This document shows positions 44,259 through 52,302 of a DNA stretch of 57,432 nt, one piece after another; position 1 is the first letter of the stretch, and each line of letters starts with the position of its first letter. Under the pieces are notes generated by a model that did not search any database, was not told the origin of the DNA, and saw nothing but the letters and a program-made list of their open reading frames with translations. Origin of the DNA: Dawidia soli (GTDB lineage Bacteria; Bacteroidota; Bacteroidia; Cytophagales; Cyclobacteriaceae); contig NZ_JAHESC010000048.1 in assembly GCF_018598185.1 (NCBI RefSeq), forward strand, positions 1 to 57,432. The letters run 5' to 3'. A program made the translations under genes and the position numbers.

Positions 44259-46007
44259 ATGAAGGGAAGAAAATCAGTAACAATCGTTATTTTAGTACTG
44301 GTAGGGATAATGGCAAACGCCCAGGTGCAGGTGCAGGATTCCCTGGCACTGGTGGCGTTGTACAATGCTACCGGAGGGCCTGCATGGACGAACAATACAA
44401 ATTGGCTTCAGCCAGGAAAAAAGGTGTCTACCTGGTATGGCGTCACATTGGATGTCAACGTAGTGCTCAATGTAAATCTGTTCAATAATAACCTTACGGG
44501 GGCGATTCCGGACGCTATTGGCGACCTCGGCTCGCTGGTGTCACTAACCCTGGCGGAGAACCATCTGTCGGGAACTATTCCCATCTCCATTAAAAAATTA
44601 ACAAAACTTGGATTTTTTACCGTGGCAGGTAATGACTATACGGGTGAAATGCCCTCATTTCTATTTGATTTACCAGCGATACAGTATGTGGTACTGAGTG
44701 ATAATGGCTTTACAAGCGTCGCTCCCCTGCAAGGAAAGTCTTCGAGCCTCCGGGGGATCTTCATGGATGGTAACATACTGGACTTCGCCGACATAGAGCC
44801 TTTTTATAATCCCACGTATCCCGGGCTGTTCTACAGTCCTCAGGCTCCTATCTATACCGCCAGTACAGTAACTGTGCGGGAAGGGGCCTCGGTCACGCTA
44901 AAAGCGACGACTGCCGGATCGGCCAACGAATATCAATGGTTGAAAGACAATGTCGCCCTACCGGGTGCGACACAGGCAAATTATACCTGGACAATAGGGC
45001 TGGCAGACGCGGGCCATTACACCGCGCAGGTGACCAATACCATTGCTCAGAACCTTACACTGGAAAGGAATCCAATCACCCTGAATGTGAAGAACGACAC
45101 CGTCTATGCTTCCTGTAAAGGGTTGTCTATAACGCTTAGCGCTGCGGTGGCAGATCCGCAGGCTACGTACCGATGGAGTACGGGGGCCACTACGGCCTCG
45201 ATTGTGGCAAGCACCTCTGGCGACTACGGCGTACAGATCGAGACGGCTGACTATATCGTAAAAGATACCCTTCGGGTAGTGATACCCGCTACGTTGTCCC
45301 TCCCGGAAACGGCAGATGTGTGCGCGGCTTCCGCTCCGTTAGCCGCCAATGTCAGTGCCGATAGTTATGAATGGCAATTGCCTGACGGATCGACCAGCAA
45401 CCAACCTACCCTGACCGCCACACTGGACGGACAGTATGTCCTGACCATTCAACAGCAGGAATGCACGCAGAAAGACAGCGTGGACGTGATCTTAAATCAT
45501 TTTACCCCGGGGGAATTCAGCGTTTCTGCAGGCAGCGCGTCGGTTGAATCGGACGATCCGGTGCTTACAAAAGTACCGCTGACCTTTACCAATACCACCG
45601 GAACCGGTAAGGGCTTCACCTGGTCGTTCGGTGACGGTGCCACATCGTCGGAAGAAAACCCGGCACATGCTTACAGCGAGGCGGGGCAATACCCGGTTGT
45701 TCTGAGCGGTACCGACGACCGGAACTGCCCGATCACTGTAGAGAAGACGATACATGCACAAGACCTTGTCATTACCAACGCCATTAGTCCGAATGGCGAC
45801 GGCCGGAACGACAAACTCTACATAGAACCATTTTTATACGGAGCTGAGCTTAAAGTCATGAATCGATGGGGCCAGGAAGTTTACAAAACGTCTTCTTACC
45901 ACGATGACTTTACTGGTACGAGCCTTGAAAGCGGCGTGTATTACTACGAACTCCACTTTAAAGAAATCGACAAAGACTATAAAGGATATTTTCACATCAT
46001 GAAGTAA
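44259..46007 (+). CDS. T9SS cargo protein with LRR, Ig/PKD domains and type B (CHU_C) sorting domain
   Basis: 582 residues. Signal peptide to about residue 22 (ANAQ). A short leucine-rich-repeat region of plant-like type follows (ALYNATGGPAWTNNTNWLQP, NLFNNNLTGAIPDAIGDLGS). Next come an Ig-like domain (VTVREGASVTLKATTAG), two or three further beta domains and a PKD domain (FTWSFGDGATSSEENPAHAY). The C-terminal domain (ITNAISPNGDGRNDKLYIEP, VMNRWGQEVY, ending YKGYFHIMK) is the type B/CHU_C sorting signal. Type B cargo is usually paired with a PorP/SprF protein, which is encoded 30 bases downstream. Confidence 0.92.
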   Translation: MKGRKSVTIVILVLVGIMANAQVQVQDSLALVALYNATGGPAWTNNTNWLQPGKKVSTWYGVTLDVNVVLNVNLFNNNLTGAIPDAIGDLGSLVSLTLAENHLSGTIPISIKKLTKLGFFTVAGNDYTGEMPSFLFDLPAIQYVVLSDNGFTSVAPLQGKSSSLRGIFMDGNILDFADIEPFYNPTYPGLFYSPQAPIYTASTVTVREGASVTLKATTAGSANEYQWLKDNVALPGATQANYTWTIGLADAGHYTAQVTNTIAQNLTLERNPITLNVKNDTVYASCKGLSITLSAAVADPQATYRWSTGATTASIVASTSGDYGVQIETADYIVKDTLRVVIPATLSLPETADVCAASAPLAANVSADSYEWQLPDGSTSNQPTLTATLDGQYVLTIQQQECTQKDSVDVILNHFTPGEFSVSAGSASVESDDPVLTKVPLTFTNTTGTGKGFTWSFGDGATSSEENPAHAYSEAGQYPVVLSGTDDRNCPITVEKTIHAQDLVITNAISPNGDGRNDKLYIEPFLYGAELKVMNRWGQEVYKTSSYHDDFTGTSLESGVYYYELHFKEIDKDYKGYFHIMK

Positions 46008-46037
46008 GTCGCCCTGTTTATACGTCACCTAGGTTAC

Positions 46038-46976
46038 ATGAGAAAATTACTACTTGCAGCATTATTCATTACGGCAGTATTTAACGGTATGGCGCAGCAG
46101 CAGCCTGTGTTGAGCCAGTACATGTTGAATAATTATTATTTCAACCCCGCCTATACAGGATCGGGCGAGCTTTACAATTTTTCGGTATTGCACCGGTCGC
46201 AATGGTCGGGCTATAAAGATTACAACGGAAATACCGCTGCGCCCGAGACACAACTGCTGACGGCAACGGCAAACCTTGATAGTACCGGTCATAGCGTTGG
46301 CTTGCTCGCGTCACGTGACAAGACGGCTGCACTTACAACCTTCCAGGCAGAGCTTTCATACGCCTATAGTATTTCGTTAACCAGCAAAAGTACGCTGGCG
46401 CTGGGATTTCGCGGTGGTATCGCCACCCGGTCGATCGACTATGACGAGTATATCGTTAAACACCCGGACGACGAGTTTATAAAAGAGGGAAAACAATCGG
46501 AAACCAAGCCGAATGTTACGCTGGGCGTGTGGTACAATCATACAAAATACTACGCCGGCGTCTCTGCCAAAGGACTGGTTACACAAGCCGACTACAATAC
46601 CCTGGGGCTGGAGAATGAAAAGAGCATAATCATTACCGCCGGGTATCATATCGATCTTTCACGTGACTGGACACTCACGCCCGCCATGCAGGTTATAACC
46701 ACTACGGATCACACTGCCGTGCAGGGCAGCGCGACGGTAAACCATGTCGATGTGTTCTGGGCGGGTTTGTCGTACAGGCATGAGGAGGCGGCCACCATCC
46801 TGGTAGGATTTTCTGCACTCGAAAAGAAGCTTCGCGTAGGCTACGCTTTTGACTATACCACGGGCAACCGAAGCGCTAAAGGAAGCACATCTCATGAGCT
46901 CATGATGGCTTACCGGCTTGGCAAGCTGCACGCGAGGAAACGCGTCGTGGTAGAAAAGCAAACCCCGATCGAATAA
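46038..46976 (+). CDS. PorP/SprF-family T9SS outer-membrane protein
   Basis: 312 residues. A signal peptide (to MAQQ, about 20) is followed by the family opening PVLSQYMLNNYYFNPAYTGS and HRSQWSGYKDY, then a 12-14 stranded barrel (FRGGIATRSIDYDEY, GVWYNHTKYYAGVSAKGL). Members help secrete or anchor type B cargo at the cell surface. The gene sits directly behind such a cargo gene and 35 bases before a type A cargo gene, so the block is probably one operon. Confidence 0.93.
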   Translation: MRKLLLAALFITAVFNGMAQQQPVLSQYMLNNYYFNPAYTGSGELYNFSVLHRSQWSGYKDYNGNTAAPETQLLTATANLDSTGHSVGLLASRDKTAALTTFQAELSYAYSISLTSKSTLALGFRGGIATRSIDYDEYIVKHPDDEFIKEGKQSETKPNVTLGVWYNHTKYYAGVSAKGLVTQADYNTLGLENEKSIIITAGYHIDLSRDWTLTPAMQVITTTDHTAVQGSATVNHVDVFWAGLSYRHEEAATILVGFSALEKKLRVGYAFDYTTGNRSAKGSTSHELMMAYRLGKLHARKRVVVEKQTPIE

Positions 46977-47011
46977 GGCTATTGCACGGCATATTTTCAA
47001 AAACTATCGTT

Positions 47012-49885
47012 ATGAAAACAACGCTCTTAAGTTTCTTGCTGGTACCGCTGTTTGCGTTCCAGCTCGTGGCACAAACACCGGAAGCTGCAACAACGAGCGC
47101 AGCGGTCGACACCAATATTGCCGTGACGCCCGGTCCGATCAGCGGCAACACGTGTATCGCAACAACCGGCACACAAACCTACTCGGTTCCGGCCATACTC
47201 GGCGTGCGTTATCTCTGGCAGATCGTACAGGGAGCCGAACACACCAAGATCCTGTCCGGACAAAATACGAACCGGGTGTCGGTACAGTCCCTCACCGAAG
47301 GCACTTCCGTGCTGCGGGTGTATGCTTATATCGGCCTGACCGGTGGTGAATGTTCAGATCCCTTCAGGGAAGTAGAGATCCATAAAATATTTACGATTGG
47401 CGGTACCGATGTGCTGACGGGACCGACCTGTATGGATGCCAGCATGTTGGGCGAAGGCGCTGTGATCATGTACGGCATCAAGCCGTATTTAGGATCGTAC
47501 AACAGCGGAGCCGGCTATGTGTGGACAATAAGTCCCGGTCTTCAGGAATTATACAGAAGTTCTGATGGAAGCGCCATATTTTTAAAGGTGACGAACACGG
47601 CGGCCGATCAGCAAGTGAGCGTAAAAATAGGATCGGCCTGTAACGGGAACAATAACGTATTCACAAAAACATTGAAAGCGCTGGCGCCGGCTCCTACATT
47701 TGAATCGGGGGCGTTTTGTATCAGTGATGCTGCCGGCACCGAAGCTACTTTTTCTGTTACGAATAACCCACAAGGGGTATTCGGTTACCAGTGGATCTTG
47801 CCGGATAACTGGAGCGTGGTGTCAGCCAATGGCCCGGACTCCACACAGGTGACTGTGCGGTTTAACGATTCCGGTCGGGGAAATATCATCGTAAGATCGT
47901 CTCGCGCCGGCTGTGGGGATCGGTTCACCTCCTTTGGTGTAAATCGTTATCCCGAGGTCGCACCGCCCATTATGGGGCCGGAGTGTGTGGCCTTCGGAAA
48001 TACCACGCCGCTTACCTACAGAATACAAGGGGGTGCCAATACGTATACCTGGGACGTGTCGCCGGCAAGCGCGGGCTGGACCGTATTGCCGGGCAACGGT
48101 CCATCGATTGTGATCATACCTGCATTTGAGAATATTCCGGCAACCGGAGAAGTCGAGGTACACGCCACCATCGAAGGCGATTGTGGCACGGCACCTGTCG
48201 CCAGCGTACTGAAAGTAAAAACAGGTCCGGATAAGCCGGCAGCGATAAACGGCCTCGCGTGTGTGCCGTATGGCACGACTTCCAGCACCTATAACGTTGC
48301 ACCCGTAGCCCGCGCTACCGGATACCAATGGCAGATACCCACTACCTGGAGCGTTAGCGGCGCCACCAATGGTACAAGCATAACCGTTAACCCCAACAAC
48401 ACAAACGGCACGCTGAAAGTAACCGCCTTGGGGTGCTCCTCCGCTTCCGCGAGCAACGAGACCGAATTGGCCGTTCGTATGGGGCCAGCCACGCCGGCGG
48501 CCATTTCCGGCCCCGTGTGCATAGCCTATGGCGCCACCGGCATGCTCTATAGCATTGACACTATAGCCGATGCCATCGGGTATCAGTGGGAAGTGCCGGC
48601 AGGGTGGAGCTACGCGGCCGGCCCGGATCAGCATTCCATTACAATAACCGCTACTGATAATACAGCGGGAACGATCCGGGTAAAAGCATTGGGGTGTGAT
48701 GAAAGTGCGAATAGCAACTACAGAAGCTTACAGGTGTCTATCGGCCCGCCGCCACCGAGTACCATAAACGGTTTGCGTTGCATCGCAACGGCCGGCAACC
48801 TCGTAACATACAGTGTTGCGCCCGTTGTCAATGCCGTGGGGTACGCGTGGAGTTTTCCTTTCGGGTGGACCGTGCAAGGGGCATCGAATGCCACTTCTAT
48901 TAACGTCATTTCCAGCAGCACGTCGGGTACGATCAGTGTCCGTGCGCTGGGCTGCGATGCAACGACCGGAAGTGCAGCCAGTGAAGCCCTGGTTGTGGTA
49001 GCACCCGCTCAGCCGGGGGCCATACGTTATTATGTTGACGGCATAGTAAATAACACCTGTATCAGTAAAGATGCTACCCATACGGTAACCTTCTCCATCG
49101 ACGCCGTTGCCGGGGCCGACAGCTATACATGGACCTTTCCGGCCGCATGGGGTGTCGACCCCATAAACACTGCTGTATTGTCGGTGACAGTCACCACCGA
49201 TGCGGCGAGCGGCGGAACTGTGACCGTAACGGCAAATCATGCGTCCGGGTGTAATAGCACGGCACGGACGCAACAGCTTATACGCTCCGGACTGGATTTT
49301 TGCGTGGATATCACAGCACCCATTCCTCTGTATAAGGTGTATTATATCGATCCTGGTACGATCTCCAATGGCACGGCTTCTTATTACCGGTGGTTTGCCG
49401 GATCGTCAGGTACCCCGTTGTCTGAAGGACCTGATGCTTATGCATATCTTGCGCGCGAAACGGTTACGGGTATACGCGTTGTCATTACGGATTCAAACGG
49501 CTGCGAAACGGCATTCAGCGTGCCCGATAATTTACCTGTTAATACAAATACATGTAATTATACGAACGCCGCCGATCAACAAACGGCCTCAACAATGGCA
49601 CGTGCAGCGGGCAGTGATGAGAATGCTTTCCAACACGGGAAACCTACCGGTCGCCTGAAATTATTTCCTAATCCCGCATCGGATGTGATTACCGTTACAT
49701 TGCCGGAAAATGTGCCCCAGGGCAACATGATGATATACAGCGCCGCCGGCAATCAAATGGAAGCCAGATCGGGCGTAACGAAAGATGTTGTCGTTGATAT
49801 CGGATCCTACAGCGAGGGAGTGTATTATATCGCTGTAAGTAGCTCATTAGGAATGTTCTATGATAAGTTTATTGTGAAGCATTAG
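47012..49885 (+). CDS. large T9SS cargo protein, paralogue of 41050-44178
   Basis: 957 residues from the ATG at 47012 (a TTG ten codons upstream is ignored). Signal peptide MKTTLLSFLLVPLFAFQLVA. Ig/PKD-like repeats with the same C-x-GTxxxTYxVxP...ALGC pattern as the paralogue, domain for domain after that protein's extra first domain: GPISGNTCIATTGTQTYSVP aligns with the paralogue's GLSNGISCIASDGTGTYSIP. It ends with a type A sorting domain (RLKLFPNPASDVITVTLPEN, ending FIVKH). Probably a surface or matrix protein. A long hairpin lies 16 bases behind its stop codon. Confidence 0.9.
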   Translation: MKTTLLSFLLVPLFAFQLVAQTPEAATTSAAVDTNIAVTPGPISGNTCIATTGTQTYSVPAILGVRYLWQIVQGAEHTKILSGQNTNRVSVQSLTEGTSVLRVYAYIGLTGGECSDPFREVEIHKIFTIGGTDVLTGPTCMDASMLGEGAVIMYGIKPYLGSYNSGAGYVWTISPGLQELYRSSDGSAIFLKVTNTAADQQVSVKIGSACNGNNNVFTKTLKALAPAPTFESGAFCISDAAGTEATFSVTNNPQGVFGYQWILPDNWSVVSANGPDSTQVTVRFNDSGRGNIIVRSSRAGCGDRFTSFGVNRYPEVAPPIMGPECVAFGNTTPLTYRIQGGANTYTWDVSPASAGWTVLPGNGPSIVIIPAFENIPATGEVEVHATIEGDCGTAPVASVLKVKTGPDKPAAINGLACVPYGTTSSTYNVAPVARATGYQWQIPTTWSVSGATNGTSITVNPNNTNGTLKVTALGCSSASASNETELAVRMGPATPAAISGPVCIAYGATGMLYSIDTIADAIGYQWEVPAGWSYAAGPDQHSITITATDNTAGTIRVKALGCDESANSNYRSLQVSIGPPPPSTINGLRCIATAGNLVTYSVAPVVNAVGYAWSFPFGWTVQGASNATSINVISSSTSGTISVRALGCDATTGSAASEALVVVAPAQPGAIRYYVDGIVNNTCISKDATHTVTFSIDAVAGADSYTWTFPAAWGVDPINTAVLSVTVTTDAASGGTVTVTANHASGCNSTARTQQLIRSGLDFCVDITAPIPLYKVYYIDPGTISNGTASYYRWFAGSSGTPLSEGPDAYAYLARETVTGIRVVITDSNGCETAFSVPDNLPVNTNTCNYTNAADQQTASTMARAAGSDENAFQHGKPTGRLKLFPNPASDVITVTLPENVPQGNMMIYSAAGNQMEARSGVTKDVVVDIGSYSEGVYYIAVSSSLGMFYDKFIVKH

Positions 49886-49900
49886 ATCCTATAATTAATA

Positions 49901-49948
49901 ATTACAACGACAGGTATGCAACAATATAGAGATTCCTGTCGTTGTAAT
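49901..49948 (+). terminator. long inverted repeat after the T9SS block
   Basis: A perfect 14-bp stem, ATTACAACGACAGG (49901-49914) and CCTGTCGTTGTAAT (49935-49948), with a 20-base loop, starting 16 bases after the stop of the last cargo gene. No T run follows it, so efficiency as a terminator is uncertain; a bidirectional or processing role is possible. Confidence 0.6.
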
Positions 49949-50322
49949 TCAGGAACACATAAAGCCCTTCATTGATAAACTATTTATGAAGTATTTGTAG
50001 TAAGTGTTTTGAAAGGTAATTTTTCTTGTTAGTTTTGGTTAAATGCTGTCCTCATCCTGGGCATTATACAGCTGATAGATATACAGAAATATATACAATC
50101 GGCAGGGATGGATCAGGCAAACTCATTTGTGGATTATTAGTGTGAGTATGTTTGCCTTGTGTTTTTTTATTAAACCTTGTTTTGATGTTTTGAGTCTTCG
50201 TTCAGCAATGCGTTGAATTGGATGCGCTATTTGCTGAAGCAATTCCCTATGGTATCAGGGTGCTGTTTCGTTGCTCATTATCAATCGGTAATGAATTGTG
50301 GGTTACTATATTCGATTTTAAA
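49949..50322. other. AT-rich leader of the unknown four-gene cassette
   Basis: About 370 bases, strongly AT-rich and free of a convincing gene; a frame open from 50218 continues into the next gene but starts with TTG and is not protein-like before 50323. The promoter of the cassette should lie here, but I see no clear -33/-7 pair. The change in composition begins in this stretch. Confidence 0.45.
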
Positions 50323-52302
50323 ATGGCGGATTTCTTTTTCTTTACAGACATTGATCTACTGAACGAACAACAGCAACCTCAAGCTTTTGGGCCTGCCGGA
50401 ACAAGCGGCGGGATGGATGTATTCAATGTAACAAGCAAACATACAGCGACCGCCGATCCGAACGCATACGCCGTATGCAAAGGCATTGTCTGCATACAAA
50501 GTGATACAGGTAACGCTGATCTTGTTAATTTAATATTGAAACCTGTTAATCAACCTGGTTTTGATTTTCCCCGGATTAAATACATTATATATAGGGGTCT
50601 CTTAAAAGATCAATTGATTACGGGGAGCGAAATAGCCGCTAAAACCAACAATGATCTTACACGCAGCTTGTGGAATTCTCAAGAAGCGAGGAACAGAAGT
50701 ACAGCCGAATCAGAAAACCCGCCGCAACAGGCACTTGGAATAGACCTGTCTGCTTCCCTGGCTAACACGGCGTCCATAGACGACCTCTTTTACAGGGAAA
50801 ACGCTGATTTCCAGTTACCGGTTGTCAGTGCCGGATGGAGCCTGGGAAAATTCACTAAAGCCGGCTTTAGTCTGGAGATCATGGTGGAACGTGTTGGCTT
50901 TGATCCGCAGTTAGGAAAAGTAAGGAGCAATAACAATCTTGTTACGGTGGCGACGCTTCCGGGAAGTCCTACTCAACCTCAACAATTTGAGCACTGGCAT
51001 GATAAAGAAGAGATCTTAAACTATATCGATCCGTGTGCATTCTTTGGAATGTTTTACCATTCGAAGATTATGGTAAAGCAGTCTTCCGGTCATTCTGAGA
51101 AGTTGAAAGGAAATGAGTTGTATGACGATCTTCTTATAAAATTTTATAATAAGAACGTATCGTACCTGGATATACGGAATGAGTACAATCACTCTTTTAA
51201 CTATTTCAGAAACTACGGTAATTCCATCAATATCGCTTTTGATGCGTCGTCAGCCCCTTCTTCGCTTAATTATTATGCTAGTGGCTGGCCGATCTTAATG
51301 TTTAATAATTCGCTTTTCGCCGCTTCTAATACTTCGAATAAGAATATTTTTAAAGTTCAGATGCCCGATGGAAGCGGAGATAATACCTTGCCATTAATAT
51401 TTCTTTCCACAGGATACCTCTCGGCCAGATATCCTAAGCAATCAAAGGGGAAAGATAAATTTCTTCCGCTCGAGGTGGCGTCGGGTTTTACAAATGAGGT
51501 GGCATTTGCGCTGCCAAACAGAAATGGATTGGCGAGTGTCTGTTTGATTTCCGGCTATACCCGGCTCAAATACAATAAACGATTTGACGCTGACCACAAT
51601 CCGCCGTCATCGGGCACAGTGATACGCGCGCAAGACCATCTTGATAACATCTTCGCACCGGCGGCGTTGAAGATACCCTTTGCGGGAAGCGATCCTGTTA
51701 AATGGTATGTGTACGATGAAGAGCAGTATATCGATGCGATCAGCAATCTTGGATTTGATTCTTGCGCAAAGATCGGAGTCGCCAAAGATAGGTTCTCCTA
51801 CACGTTATTTGGGCTTCCGTTCCTAAAAAACACGGATAACAAGAGCATACGGAAAGAAACGCTGTCGCTGTCGGGGGAAACGATCGACAGTGAAGAGGGG
51901 TTTTTGACTACGATCGTCAGGAGATTTGAAGGGACGCTCACGAAAGACAAACTGCTGCTTGCGCCAACAGCTACTTATCCTGAAACGCAGGAACAATATC
52001 TCGATATTAAGGAAGATAGGCTTTTGGGCAGCAATTTTAAGGGGCCGGATCTCGACGATCTCGTTGCCATTACTTTTTCGGCCGCCGACTATACCGCTAT
52101 ACTTACTCTGTGCAATTCCAGCTTTCTCGCAAAGTACCGGGTTTATCTCGGTGTTTCCAACAAGGAACAGGGTACCGACAATGGAGGCGCGGAATATACC
52201 CGGGCAATTCTAGTAGTGAGAGGGTTTGAAAATAACGGGGGAGCGATACAAGTCAAGGAAGTTTCAACGGGAATAAAAATATACGCCAATGGCAATATTT
52301 AG
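50323..52302 (+). CDS. unknown large protein A of the 50-57 kb cassette
   Basis: 659 residues from the ATG at 50323 (MADFFFFTDIDLLNEQQQPQ). No signal peptide, membrane helix or sorting domain, so it starts as a cytoplasmic protein. It is a mixed alpha/beta chain with the stretches FPRIKYIIYRGLLKDQLI, FEHWHDKEEILNYIDPCAFF and KWYVYDEEQYIDAISNLGFD. I do not recognise the family. Its stop overlaps the next gene by 14 bases, showing translational coupling. Codon use and GC are lower than in the genes to the left, consistent with horizontal transfer. It is not a known toxin or tail-sheath protein by eye. Confidence 0.8.
   Translation: MADFFFFTDIDLLNEQQQPQAFGPAGTSGGMDVFNVTSKHTATADPNAYAVCKGIVCIQSDTGNADLVNLILKPVNQPGFDFPRIKYIIYRGLLKDQLITGSEIAAKTNNDLTRSLWNSQEARNRSTAESENPPQQALGIDLSASLANTASIDDLFYRENADFQLPVVSAGWSLGKFTKAGFSLEIMVERVGFDPQLGKVRSNNNLVTVATLPGSPTQPQQFEHWHDKEEILNYIDPCAFFGMFYHSKIMVKQSSGHSEKLKGNELYDDLLIKFYNKNVSYLDIRNEYNHSFNYFRNYGNSINIAFDASSAPSSLNYYASGWPILMFNNSLFAASNTSNKNIFKVQMPDGSGDNTLPLIFLSTGYLSARYPKQSKGKDKFLPLEVASGFTNEVAFALPNRNGLASVCLISGYTRLKYNKRFDADHNPPSSGTVIRAQDHLDNIFAPAALKIPFAGSDPVKWYVYDEEQYIDAISNLGFDSCAKIGVAKDRFSYTLFGLPFLKNTDNKSIRKETLSLSGETIDSEEGFLTTIVRRFEGTLTKDKLLLAPTATYPETQEQYLDIKEDRLLGSNFKGPDLDDLVAITFSAADYTAILTLCNSSFLAKYRVYLGVSNKEQGTDNGGAEYTRAILVVRGFENNGGAIQVKEVSTGIKIYANGNI

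Noticed and set aside
50218-50322. 35-residue extension of protein A
   Set aside because: It starts with TTG, is not protein-like and the ATG at 50323 opens a coherent sequence.
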